Positions 8,418 to 17,269 of a stretch of 58,029 nucleotides of DNA are shown here, one piece after another; the stretch's first letter is position 1; each line of letters opens with the position of its first letter. The translations under genes were made by a program, and so were the position numbers. Under the pieces are notes generated by a model. That model saw only the letters and a program-made list of their open reading frames with translations. It did not search any database and was not told where the DNA came from. The DNA is taken from contig DATKZY010000205.1 in the NCBI GenBank assembly GCA_035527715.1, positions 1 through 58,029 on the forward strand, in the 5' to 3' direction. The stretch is from DSUN01 sp035527715. GTDB lineage: Bacteria > Planctomycetota > PUPC01 > DSUN01.

Positions 8418-11400
8418 ATGCCTGTTCAAGAATCTCGCGCCCGTGAGGAGGTCGCCATCATCGGCATGGCGGGCCGCTTCCCGGGAGCGAAGTCCCTCGC
8501 GGAGTTCTGGAGGAACCTGCGGAACGGCGTGGAGTCCATCACGCAGTTCTCGGAGGCGGAAATCTGCCGCTCGATGGTGAACGCCGAGGACCCGCGGGAC
8601 CCCGACTATGTGAGGGCTGGGACCGTGCTGGGCGGGGTGGAGATGTTCGATGCGCCGTTCTTCGGCCTCAGCGCGCGGGAGGCGGAGATCACCGACCCCC
8701 AGCATCGTCTCTTCCTGGAATGCGCCTGGGAGGCGCTGGAGGACGCGGGGTGCGATCCTTCCCAGTACCCGGGGCCCATCGGCGTCTTCGCCAGCGCGGG
8801 CCCGAACCGCTACGTGCTGAACAATCTTCTGTGCAACCCGGCGGTCCTGCGAACCCAGAACGTCTACCAGCTTGTCATCGCGAACGAGCGGGACTACATC
8901 GGCACGCGCGTGTCGTATGCCCTGAACCTGGGGGGGCCGAGCCTCACGGTGCAGACGGCGTGCTCGTCGTCCCTGGTGGCAATTCACCTGGCTGCCCAGA
9001 GCCTGCTCGGCCGCGAGTGCGACACGGCGCTGGCGGGCGGCGTGTCCCTCCGAATCCCAGAGCACGAGGGGTACCTCTACCGGCCCGGCGGCATCGTTTC
9101 GCCCGACGGGCACACGAGGGCCTTCGACGCCCGGGGAGCGGGCACCATGTTCACCTCGGGCATCGGGATCGTGGTGCTCAAGCGCCTCTCCGACGCCCTG
9201 GCCGATGGCGACCGCATCCGCGCCGTGCTCAAGGGGTCCGCGATCAACAACGACGGGGCCGCGAAGACCGGCTACACCGCGCCGAGCCTGGACGGGCAGG
9301 CGGCCGTCATCGCCAGGGCTCTCGAGGTGGCCGGGGTCGCCCCCGAGACCATCACGTTCGTGGAGGCGCACGGGACGGCAACGGCCACCGGAGACCCCAT
9401 CGAGGTGGGGGCATTGACGAAGGTGTTCCGGGCACACACGCAGAAGAGGGGCTTCTGCGCCCTCGGCACGGTGAAGACGAATGTGGGACACCCGAATGCG
9501 GCTGCCGGCGTGGCAGGGGTGATCAAGACGGTGCTGGCGCTCGAGCACGGTGAGCTGCCGCCAAGCCTGAACTTCGAGCGGCCGAACCCGAGAATCCCCT
9601 TCGCGGAGTCGCCCTTCTACGTGAACCGCACGCTGTCCGAATGGACCTCGGCGGCGGGGCCTCGGCGAGCCGGCGTCAGCTCGTTCGGAATCGGCGGCAC
9701 GAACGCACATGCGATCCTCGAGGAAGCCCCCGCCGGCCCCCCGAGCGGCCCCAGCCGGCCCTGGCAGCTCCTCCTGCTGTCGGCCAGAAGCCCCTCCGCG
9801 CTCGACGCGGCGGCCGGCAACCTCGCCACTCACCTGGAGCAGAACGCGCAGGCCAGCCTGGCGGATGTCTGCTACACGCTCAAGGCAGGCCGGAAGGCGT
9901 TCCGGCACCGCAGGGCGGCGGTCTGTCGCACCGTCGTCGAGGCGGTCGGGGCCTTGAGAGGCCAGTTCCCGGAACGTGTGCTCTCGGGGGTGGTCGATCC
10001 CGGGCACCGCTCGGTCGTCTTCATGTTTCCGGGACAGGCTTCCGAGCACGTGAACATGGCGCGGGACCTCTACCGGGAGGAGGCGGAGTTCCGCGAGACG
10101 GTAGACAGGTGTTCGGAGCTGCTCAAGCCCCGCCTTGGCGTGGACCTGCGGGAGGTGATCTACCCCCCAGCGGGGCAGGAGGCGGCGGCGGCAGAGGAAC
10201 TCGAGAGGTCGTCCGTCGCCCAGCCCGCGATGTTCGTCTTCAGCTACGCCCTGGCCAAGCTGTGGATGGCGTGGGGCATTCGCCCCGACACCGTGATCGG
10301 CTACAGCACGGGCGAGCTGGCGGCGGCCTGCGTGGCTGGGGTGTTCTCCCTGGAAGACGCGCTGGCGGTCATAGCTGAGCGGGGCCTCCTGGTCGAGAGC
10401 GTTCCGGCCGGCGTGATGCTCGCCGTGGCTTTGCCCGAGCGAGAGCTGGCGCCGCACCTCGCCGCCGAGGGGCTCTCGCTGGCCGTCGTGGGTGGCCCCA
10501 ACCATTGCGTGGCCTCGGGCCTTCCCGAGGCCGTGGCGGCCCTGGAGGAGACGCTCAAGGGGGCGCGCGTGGCATGCAGGCGACTCCAGTCCTCCCGGGC
10601 GTTCCACTCGGAGATGCTCGACCCCATCCTGCCTGCGTTCGCCCAGGTGATGGCGAGGGCGAAGCTGAGTCCGCCAGGCATCCCCTTCGTCTCCACCTTG
10701 ATGGGAGCGCAGGCCGACAGCGAACTCGTCGCTCCGGCGTACTGGGTCCGCCAATTGCGCGAGCCCGTGCGCTTTGCCCAGGCGATCGGCCCGCTCCTGA
10801 AGGACCCGGGGACCGTCCTGCTCGAGGTCGGCCCCGGGCGGGTGCTGGCGGACCTGGTGCGGAGGCTCTCGCCGCGGAACGCGCGCCCGGTGGTGTTCTC
10901 GTCGTGCCGGCACCCTGAGGCCCCGAGCTCCGATGCCGAAGTGCTGCTCGACACGCTGGGCAAGCTGTGGCTCGTGGGCGTGCAGGCCGATTGGCGGGCC
11001 TTCTACGCGCGCGAACGGCGCCGGCGCGTGCCGCTGCCCAGCTACCCGTTCGAGCGCCAGCGCTATTGGGTGGAGCCGCAGGCGCCCGTCGCTGGCCTCA
11101 TGGGGCGGGCGGCCCCGACCGGCAAGAAGGCGGACGTCGCGGACTGGTTTTACGTTCCGTCGTGGAAGCGGCTGCCCCTTGCTCCCCACGGGGAGGCGCG
11201 CGGGGCCTCGCCGTGGCTGGTCTTCTGCGACGAGGGGGGGCTGGGCGCCGAGCTGGCGGCCCACCTGGAGCAGGAGGGCCACGCCGTCGCCGTCGTGAGC
11301 CCGGGGGAACGCTTTGCCCAGGTTCGCGGCGGAGGAAACGTCCGCGCGGCCTACACCGTGGACCCGAAGCGGCCGGAGGACTACGTCGCCCTCTTCCGAG

Positions 11401-13109
11401 GGCTCGCCGCCGCGAACGCGATGCCGGCGGCCATTGCCCATCTCTGGAGCGTTGGCGGGCAGCCTTCCGCGTGGGGGGACGCGGGTCGGTTCGAGCGCGT
11501 CCAGGACCTCGGATACTATAGCCTCCTCGCCATCGCGAAGGCACTGGCGACCGAGGCCGTGGCGGTCCCCATCCGGCTCCACATGGTCTCGAGCGGCGTG
11601 CAGGCGGTGACCTGTGGGGCCGACGAGCTGCTGCGCCCCGAGAGCGCCACCTTGCTGGGGCCCTGCAAGGTGATTCCCCAGGAATATCCGAACATCACCT
11701 GCCGGAGCATCGACATCCAGATCCCCGACGCAGGGACCCCACGGAGGCACAGGCTGGCGGAGCAACTGCTTGCGGAAGTGACGTCGGCAGCCCCCGACCG
11801 CGTGGTGGCCTACCGCGGGGGCCACCGCTGGGTGCAGGCATTCGAGCCGATCCGCATCGAGCAGCAGGCGGCCGGGAAGGGGCTTCTGCGGCTCGAGGGG
11901 GTCTACCTCATCACGGGTGGGCTCGGGCACATCGGCCTGGTCCTGGCCGAGCACCTGGCGCGAAGCGTGCGAGCCAGGCTGGTGCTGATCGGGCGGTCCG
12001 GCTTGCCGCCGCATGCCGCGTGGCCGCAGTGGGTCTCGTCCCATGCCCCCGACGACACGGCGAGTCACCGGATCCGGCGCGTGCAGGAGCTGGAGCGCCT
12101 GGGCGCAGAGGCGCTGGTCCTCCGGGCCAACGTGGCCGATGAGGCGCAGATGCGGCAGGCGGTGGCGCGAGCCGGCGAGCGGTTTGGCGCGATCCACGGC
12201 GTGTTCCACGCGGCGGGCATGCTGGAGAACACAGCCTTCGCCGACATCCCGAGGCTGGGCCGCCGCGAGACCGAGGCGCACTTCGAGCCCAAAGTGCGCG
12301 GCCTCCTCGTGCTCGACAAGGTTCTCGATGGGGTGCCGCTCGACTTCTGCCTGCTGCTCTCCTCGATCGCATCTGTCCTGGGCGGGCTGGCCTATTGCGC
12401 CTATGCGGCAGCGAACGCATTCCTCGACGCCTTCGCCCAGAAGCGCAACCAGGCCGGCTCCACGCCCTGGATCAGCGTGAACTGGGACTCCTGGCAGGGT
12501 TCGAAAGCCGAGGCGCGCGCCCGCGCGAGCGTGGCTGAATTCGCGCTGACGGATGCGGAAGGGCTCGACGCCTTCCAGCGCGTGCTGGCCACGCGCGGCC
12601 TCGGCCAGATCGTCGTCTCGACGGGCGACCTGCAAGGCAGGATCGACCAGTGGGTCGAGGGCGGCTCGGCTCGCGAGGCCGCTGCGCCGCGCGAGGCGCC
12701 GCCTTCCGCTCTGCATCCACGCCCCGAACTTCTCACCGCGTACGTTCCGCCCGCCGACGACACACAGCGGGCGATCGCCGACGTCTGGCGGGAGCTGCTC
12801 GGCATCGAACGCGTGGGCATCCACGACGACTTCTTCGAGCTGGGAGGCCACTCCCTGTTGGCCACCCAGGTTGCCTCGCGGCTGCGGCGGACCTTGCGGG
12901 CGGAACTGCCGGTCGGGACGTTCTTCGCGTCGCCCACCATCGCCGGGCTGGCGGATCGCGTCCGCGAGCTTCGGTCCGCGAGCGCGCCGTCCGACGCTGC
13001 TGGCAAGCTACTCGACGAGATCGAGGCGCTCGGGGAAGAGGAGGCCCAACGCCTGCTGCGCGAAGGCGGCGGGCCGGACGACGTCAGCGGCCCCCCTGCG
13101 ACCCCGTGA
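8418..13109 (+). CDS. Type I modular polyketide synthase, KS-AT-KR-ACP
   Basis: One reducing PKS module of 1563 aa. KS: TACSSS with Cys182, His318 in EAHGTATATGDP, His358 in NVGHPNAAAG. AT: FPGQ near 538, active serine 630 in GYSTGE (Tyr where GHSxGE is usual) and an AFH motif (RAFHSEM) of the kind associated with malonyl-CoA use. After a KR structural half (about 915-1130) comes the catalytic KR with TGGLGHIG near 1166 and the YAAAN active site. ACP: GGHSLLA with Ser1479. No DH, ER or methyltransferase domain is visible, so the expected product is a beta-hydroxyacyl chain on the ACP. There is no loading domain, so the KS must accept an acyl starter from elsewhere. The TGA overlaps the NRPS GTG by 4 bp. 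Specificity statements are inference. Confidence 0.95.
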   Translation: MPVQESRAREEVAIIGMAGRFPGAKSLAEFWRNLRNGVESITQFSEAEICRSMVNAEDPRDPDYVRAGTVLGGVEMFDAPFFGLSAREAEITDPQHRLFLECAWEALEDAGCDPSQYPGPIGVFASAGPNRYVLNNLLCNPAVLRTQNVYQLVIANERDYIGTRVSYALNLGGPSLTVQTACSSSLVAIHLAAQSLLGRECDTALAGGVSLRIPEHEGYLYRPGGIVSPDGHTRAFDARGAGTMFTSGIGIVVLKRLSDALADGDRIRAVLKGSAINNDGAAKTGYTAPSLDGQAAVIARALEVAGVAPETITFVEAHGTATATGDPIEVGALTKVFRAHTQKRGFCALGTVKTNVGHPNAAAGVAGVIKTVLALEHGELPPSLNFERPNPRIPFAESPFYVNRTLSEWTSAAGPRRAGVSSFGIGGTNAHAILEEAPAGPPSGPSRPWQLLLLSARSPSALDAAAGNLATHLEQNAQASLADVCYTLKAGRKAFRHRRAAVCRTVVEAVGALRGQFPERVLSGVVDPGHRSVVFMFPGQASEHVNMARDLYREEAEFRETVDRCSELLKPRLGVDLREVIYPPAGQEAAAAEELERSSVAQPAMFVFSYALAKLWMAWGIRPDTVIGYSTGELAAACVAGVFSLEDALAVIAERGLLVESVPAGVMLAVALPERELAPHLAAEGLSLAVVGGPNHCVASGLPEAVAALEETLKGARVACRRLQSSRAFHSEMLDPILPAFAQVMARAKLSPPGIPFVSTLMGAQADSELVAPAYWVRQLREPVRFAQAIGPLLKDPGTVLLEVGPGRVLADLVRRLSPRNARPVVFSSCRHPEAPSSDAEVLLDTLGKLWLVGVQADWRAFYARERRRRVPLPSYPFERQRYWVEPQAPVAGLMGRAAPTGKKADVADWFYVPSWKRLPLAPHGEARGASPWLVFCDEGGLGAELAAHLEQEGHAVAVVSPGERFAQVRGGGNVRAAYTVDPKRPEDYVALFRGLAAANAMPAAIAHLWSVGGQPSAWGDAGRFERVQDLGYYSLLAIAKALATEAVAVPIRLHMVSSGVQAVTCGADELLRPESATLLGPCKVIPQEYPNITCRSIDIQIPDAGTPRRHRLAEQLLAEVTSAAPDRVVAYRGGHRWVQAFEPIRIEQQAAGKGLLRLEGVYLITGGLGHIGLVLAEHLARSVRARLVLIGRSGLPPHAAWPQWVSSHAPDDTASHRIRRVQELERLGAEALVLRANVADEAQMRQAVARAGERFGAIHGVFHAAGMLENTAFADIPRLGRRETEAHFEPKVRGLLVLDKVLDGVPLDFCLLLSSIASVLGGLAYCAYAAANAFLDAFAQKRNQAGSTPWISVNWDSWQGSKAEARARASVAEFALTDAEGLDAFQRVLATRGLGQIVVSTGDLQGRIDQWVEGGSAREAAAPREAPPSALHPRPELLTAYVPPADDTQRAIADVWRELLGIERVGIHDDFFELGGHSLLATQVASRLRRTLRAELPVGTFFASPTIAGLADRVRELRSASAPSDAAGKLLDEIEALGEEEAQRLLREGGGPDDVSGPPATP

Positions 13110-16100
13110 GTCAGCCCGAGCACTGCACGAGGACACTTGAGTTGGCGTCTGGAGCCCCGCAAGACGAAGGCCCAGGGGGAAGCGACCTGGCCTCCCGCAT
13201 GGCCGCCTTGTCTCCCGCGAAGCGGGCGCTGCTGGCGCGAAGGCTCCGGGAAGAGCGGCGCGGCGCCCCGCCGCAGGCCATCCCGAGGAGAACGAGCTCG
13301 GGGCCGCTCCCCCTCTCCCTCGCCCAGGAGCGCCTCTGGTTCCTCGACCAGCTCCAGCCCGGCTGCGCGGCGTACAACCTCTGCCAGGCCATGAGGGTGG
13401 AGGGGCCGCTCGAGCCTCAGCTCCTCCGCGAGGCCCTCGAGGCTCTTGTCGCCCGGCACGAGTCGCTCAGGACCACCTTCCCTTCGATTGGTGGGAAGCC
13501 GGCCCAGGTGGTCGGTCCCGCCCGCGCCGTCGGGCTGCCGGTGGTGGACTTGAGCAGCCGCGGGCGGTCCGAGCGGGAGGCCGAGGCCCAACGCCTCGCC
13601 GCCGAGGAGGCGGGGCGCCCCTTCGACCTGAGCCACGGCCCGCTGCTGCGCACGCGGCTCGTGCGGCTCGGCGCCGAAGAGCACATCCTGATCCTCACGA
13701 TGCACCACATCATTTCGGACGGCTGGTCCCTCGCCGTGCTCTTCCTCGACCTCTCGACGATCTACCTCGCCCTTGCGCGCGGCAGGGAGCCAGTGCTTCC
13801 CGCGCTGCCCATCCAGTACGGCGACTTCGCTCTCTGGCAGCGCGAGTGGCTCCGGGGCGACGTGCTCGCCCGCCAACTCGCCTACTGGAAGGAGCGGCTG
13901 CGCGACAGCCCCCCTGTGCTGGAGCTGCCGTGCGACCGCCCCCGGCCGCCTGCCCAGAGCTTCCGAGGGGCCGAGCACCGCGCCGACTGGCCGCGGGAGC
14001 TGTGCGAGGCGGCGAGCGCCGTCGGCCGCGCGGCGGAGGCCACCCCGTTCATGACGTTCCTCGCCGCGTTCGCCGTCCTTCTGTACCGCTACACAGGGCA
14101 GGACGACATTCTCGTGGGCTCGCCCATCGCGAGCCGCACGCGCGTGGAAACCGAGGGCCTGATCGGCTTCTTTGTGAACACCCTCGTCCTGCGGACGGAT
14201 CTGGGCGGCAACCCGAGCTTCCTCGAGCTGCTCCGGCGCGTGCGCCAGACGGCTTTGGCGGCCTACGAGCACCAGGACCTCCCGTTCGACAGGCTCGTCG
14301 GGGAGTTCCGCCCCGACCGGGACCAGAGCCGCACGCCGCTCGTCCAGGTGATGTTCGGCTTCCAGCAGGGCACGCCCGCGGTGCTGGCCATCCCAGGGGC
14401 GACCACGCTCGCGCCGGTAGAGACGGGCGCCTCGAAGTTCGACCTGAGCCTCGAGCTCCTGGCCACCCCGGGCGGCCTCCAGGTCAAGGTCGAGTACAGC
14501 ACCGACCTGTTCGACGCCGGGACCGTCGTTCGCATGGCCGGGCACTACCGCGTCCTTCTGGAGGCGGTCGTGGCCAATCCCAACGCCCGCATCGGCGACC
14601 TGCCGCTCCTGACGGAGCCCGAGCAGCGCCGAGCGGCGGTTGAGTGGAACGGCGCCGAGACTGAGTACCTGAAGGCGGCGTCCATCGGCGAGCGCTTCGA
14701 GGCCATGGCCTCCTGGACCCCCGATGCCGTCGCCGTCGTCGCGGGCGACGTCCGCCTGACCTACGGCGAGCTGAACGCTCTCGCGAACCGCCTAGCCCAT
14801 CGCCTGCGGAAGCTCGGGGTCGGGCCGGACGTGCCAGTGGGCGTCTGCGTCGAGCGCTCGCCGGAGATGGCGGTCGCGTTCCTCGGCATCCTGAAGGCGG
14901 GCGGGGCCTACGTGCCCCTCGACCCCCATTACCCGACGGCTCGCCTGGAGAGCATGCTGGACGACACGCAGGCGCCGGTGGTCGTCGCCCAGGCGCACTT
15001 GCGCGAGCGCCTCCCGGCGAGCGGCGCCACGGTGCTGTGCCTGGATGCCGACGCGGAGGCGATTGCGGCAGAGAGCCCCGAGAACCCGCCGCCCGCCGCG
15101 GGGCCGGACCACCTCGCCTACGTGATCTACACCTCCGGCTCCACCGGCAGGCCGAAGGGGGTCGCCGTGACCCATCGAGCTGTCCTGCGCCTTGTTGTCA
15201 ACACCGACTACGTGGCGCTGGGGCCGAGCGAGGTGGTGGCACAGGCATCGAACATCTCGTTCGACGCGGCGACCTTCGAGATCTGGGGGCCGCTGCTCAA
15301 CGGAGGCCGGTTCGTCGTGGTCCCGACCGATGTGCTGCTCTCGCCCAACGGCCTCGCCGCCGAGATCGAGCGGCAGGGGATCACGACGCTGTTCGTCACC
15401 ACGGCCCTCTTCAACCGGATTGCCGCCGAGTCTCCGCGTGCGTTTCGGGGGCTGCGCTGCCTGCTCTTCGGCGGCGAGGCCTCGGACCCGCGCTCGGTCG
15501 CCAGGCTCCTCCGCGAGGCGCCCCCTCCGCGCCTGCTCCACGTCTACGGCCCCACCGAGACCACAACGTTCGCCACCTGGTACCCCGTGGAGCGCGTCCC
15601 GCCACATGCGCCCACCGTGCCCATCGGCCGCCCCATCGCCAATACCAGGGCCCTTGTGCTCGACCGGTACCTGAACCCCGTGCCCGTGGGGGTGCTGGGC
15701 GAGTTGCACATCGGCGGGCCGGGGCTGGCCCGGGGCTACCTCAACAGCCCCGAGCTGACGGCCGAGCGCTTCGTCCGCAACCCGCTGTCCGACGACCCCA
15801 GCGCGCGGCTGTACAAGACGGGCGACGTGGCTCGCTACCTGCCCGACGGCAACATCGAGCTGCTGGGCCGGCTGGACGACCAGGTGAAGATCCGAGGCTT
15901 CCGCGTCGAGCCCGGCGAGGTCGAGGCCGCCCTCCGCCGGCACCCGGCCGTCGAAAACGCCGCCGTCGTCGCCAGGGACGACGCTCCCGGCGACAAGCGG
16001 CTCGTGGCCTACGTTGTCACCCACGGCGCGCCGGGCGCGTCCTCGGACGACTTGATGGCATTCCTCGCCGACGTGCTGCCGGCCTACGCGATCCCATCCG

Positions 16101-17260
16101 CGTTCGTGGTGATGGACAGGCTGCCTTTGACGCCGAACGGCAAGGTGGACCGCCGGGCTCTGCCGGCCCCCGCCTGGGCCGCGGCAGGCAGGAAAGGCGT
16201 CCGCACGGCGCCGCGGAGCATGCTGGAGGACGAGCTGGTGCAGATCTGGCAGGACGTTCTGGGCGTTCCCCAGGTCGGGGTGGACGAGAGTTTCTTCGAG
16301 CTGGGCGGCCACTCGCTGCTCGCGGTGCGGCTCTTCGCCCGCATGGAGCGGGTGTTCGGGCGGGCGCTTCCCGTGGCCACGCTGTTCGAGGCGCCCACGA
16401 TTGCGAAGCTGGCCGCGGTGCTGGGCCGGCAGGGCTGGTCGGAGTTCCCGCTGCCCGTGGTGAGCCTGGGCGACGCCGGGCCGGGGCGGCCCTTCTTTTG
16501 CGTGTCGGCGCTCGATGCGTTCGCGTTCCTGCACGTCGCGCGGCAACTGGGCGCGGAACGGCCGCTCTACGTCCTGCATCCCCTTGGAGCGACGGACCAC
16601 GAGAACCCGCAGATAGACATCGCGGCGCTCGCGGCGTGCCACGTGAGGGAGATGCGCGCGATCCAGCCGGAAGGCCCCTACCTGCTGAGCGGCCATTCCG
16701 TGGGCGGTGTCGTGGCCTTCGAGATGGCCCAGCAGCTCCAGGCGGCCGGCCAGCCCGTGGCGCTCCTGGCCTTCTTCGACACCTGGTGCCCGCAGCGGGG
16801 CTGGGTGCGGTGGGTCAACCGCGTCGGGCGGCGGCGCCTCATCCGCCACGTGCGCACCCTGTGGCGGCTGGAGAGGGGAGAGAGACTCGGCTACCTCCGC
16901 GAACAGCTTCGGGCCCTGGGCCGGCGGTGGTTCGGCGCTCGGCAGGCACGCGAGGAGCCCCCCATGGAGACCGAGGCTGCCCGGCGCTTCTGGATGCCGT
17001 TCTACGGAGCCTACGCGCGAGCCTTGGCGAAGTACATTCCGAAGCCCTACGCAGGCCGCGTGGTCATGTACCTCTGCGCCAAGGAGCGGACCCAGCCATT
17101 CGACCCTCGGCTCATGTGGCGCAAGGTGGTCAAGGGCGGCATTGAGGTCCACAGGATCCCCGGCACCCACCGGACGATGATGCAGGAGCCGAGCGTCCGC
17201 CTCCTGGCCGATCATCTCCGCGCCCATCTGGCGCAGGCCGATGCGGCCGCCTCCCCATAG
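13106..17260 (+). CDS. Nonribosomal peptide synthetase, C-A-PCP-TE termination module
   Basis: Start chosen at GTG 13106, which overlaps the PKS TGA (GTGA); the open frame runs further up but there it only shadows the PKS ACP. In-frame ATG 13199 is an alternative. From GTG it is 1384 aa. C domain: HHIISDG with His200-His201. A domain: YTSGSTGRPKG near 675, YGPTETT, Lys1013 in NGKVDRR. PCP: GGHSLLA, Ser1070. TE: GHSVGG, Ser1198, with a later GTH. Read by eye against GrsA, the A-domain pocket is D-A-F-?-L-G-V-T-F-K (fourth position uncertain), closest to signatures for branched aliphatic residues such as Val or Ile. The module should join the PKS acyl chain to one amino acid and release it by hydrolysis or cyclisation. 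Domain calls are firm; substrate and product are inference. Confidence 0.95.
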   Translation: MSQPEHCTRTLELASGAPQDEGPGGSDLASRMAALSPAKRALLARRLREERRGAPPQAIPRRTSSGPLPLSLAQERLWFLDQLQPGCAAYNLCQAMRVEGPLEPQLLREALEALVARHESLRTTFPSIGGKPAQVVGPARAVGLPVVDLSSRGRSEREAEAQRLAAEEAGRPFDLSHGPLLRTRLVRLGAEEHILILTMHHIISDGWSLAVLFLDLSTIYLALARGREPVLPALPIQYGDFALWQREWLRGDVLARQLAYWKERLRDSPPVLELPCDRPRPPAQSFRGAEHRADWPRELCEAASAVGRAAEATPFMTFLAAFAVLLYRYTGQDDILVGSPIASRTRVETEGLIGFFVNTLVLRTDLGGNPSFLELLRRVRQTALAAYEHQDLPFDRLVGEFRPDRDQSRTPLVQVMFGFQQGTPAVLAIPGATTLAPVETGASKFDLSLELLATPGGLQVKVEYSTDLFDAGTVVRMAGHYRVLLEAVVANPNARIGDLPLLTEPEQRRAAVEWNGAETEYLKAASIGERFEAMASWTPDAVAVVAGDVRLTYGELNALANRLAHRLRKLGVGPDVPVGVCVERSPEMAVAFLGILKAGGAYVPLDPHYPTARLESMLDDTQAPVVVAQAHLRERLPASGATVLCLDADAEAIAAESPENPPPAAGPDHLAYVIYTSGSTGRPKGVAVTHRAVLRLVVNTDYVALGPSEVVAQASNISFDAATFEIWGPLLNGGRFVVVPTDVLLSPNGLAAEIERQGITTLFVTTALFNRIAAESPRAFRGLRCLLFGGEASDPRSVARLLREAPPPRLLHVYGPTETTTFATWYPVERVPPHAPTVPIGRPIANTRALVLDRYLNPVPVGVLGELHIGGPGLARGYLNSPELTAERFVRNPLSDDPSARLYKTGDVARYLPDGNIELLGRLDDQVKIRGFRVEPGEVEAALRRHPAVENAAVVARDDAPGDKRLVAYVVTHGAPGASSDDLMAFLADVLPAYAIPSAFVVMDRLPLTPNGKVDRRALPAPAWAAAGRKGVRTAPRSMLEDELVQIWQDVLGVPQVGVDESFFELGGHSLLAVRLFARMERVFGRALPVATLFEAPTIAKLAAVLGRQGWSEFPLPVVSLGDAGPGRPFFCVSALDAFAFLHVARQLGAERPLYVLHPLGATDHENPQIDIAALAACHVREMRAIQPEGPYLLSGHSVGGVVAFEMAQQLQAAGQPVALLAFFDTWCPQRGWVRWVNRVGRRRLIRHVRTLWRLERGERLGYLREQLRALGRRWFGARQAREEPPMETEAARRFWMPFYGAYARALAKYIPKPYAGRVVMYLCAKERTQPFDPRLMWRKVVKGGIEVHRIPGTHRTMMQEPSVRLLADHLRAHLAQADAAASP

Positions 17261-17269
17261 CCGCATGCG

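Noticed and set aside
8415..12851. A long open frame on the minus strand opposite the PKS
   Set aside because: It is a GC-bias shadow: the plus strand has every PKS motif in order, while the minus-strand translation has no recognisable domain.
12650..13105. Upstream extension of the NRPS reading frame
   Set aside because: It overlaps the ACP of the PKS in another frame and reads as Arg-rich noise; GTG 13106 gives a clean 4-bp coupling.
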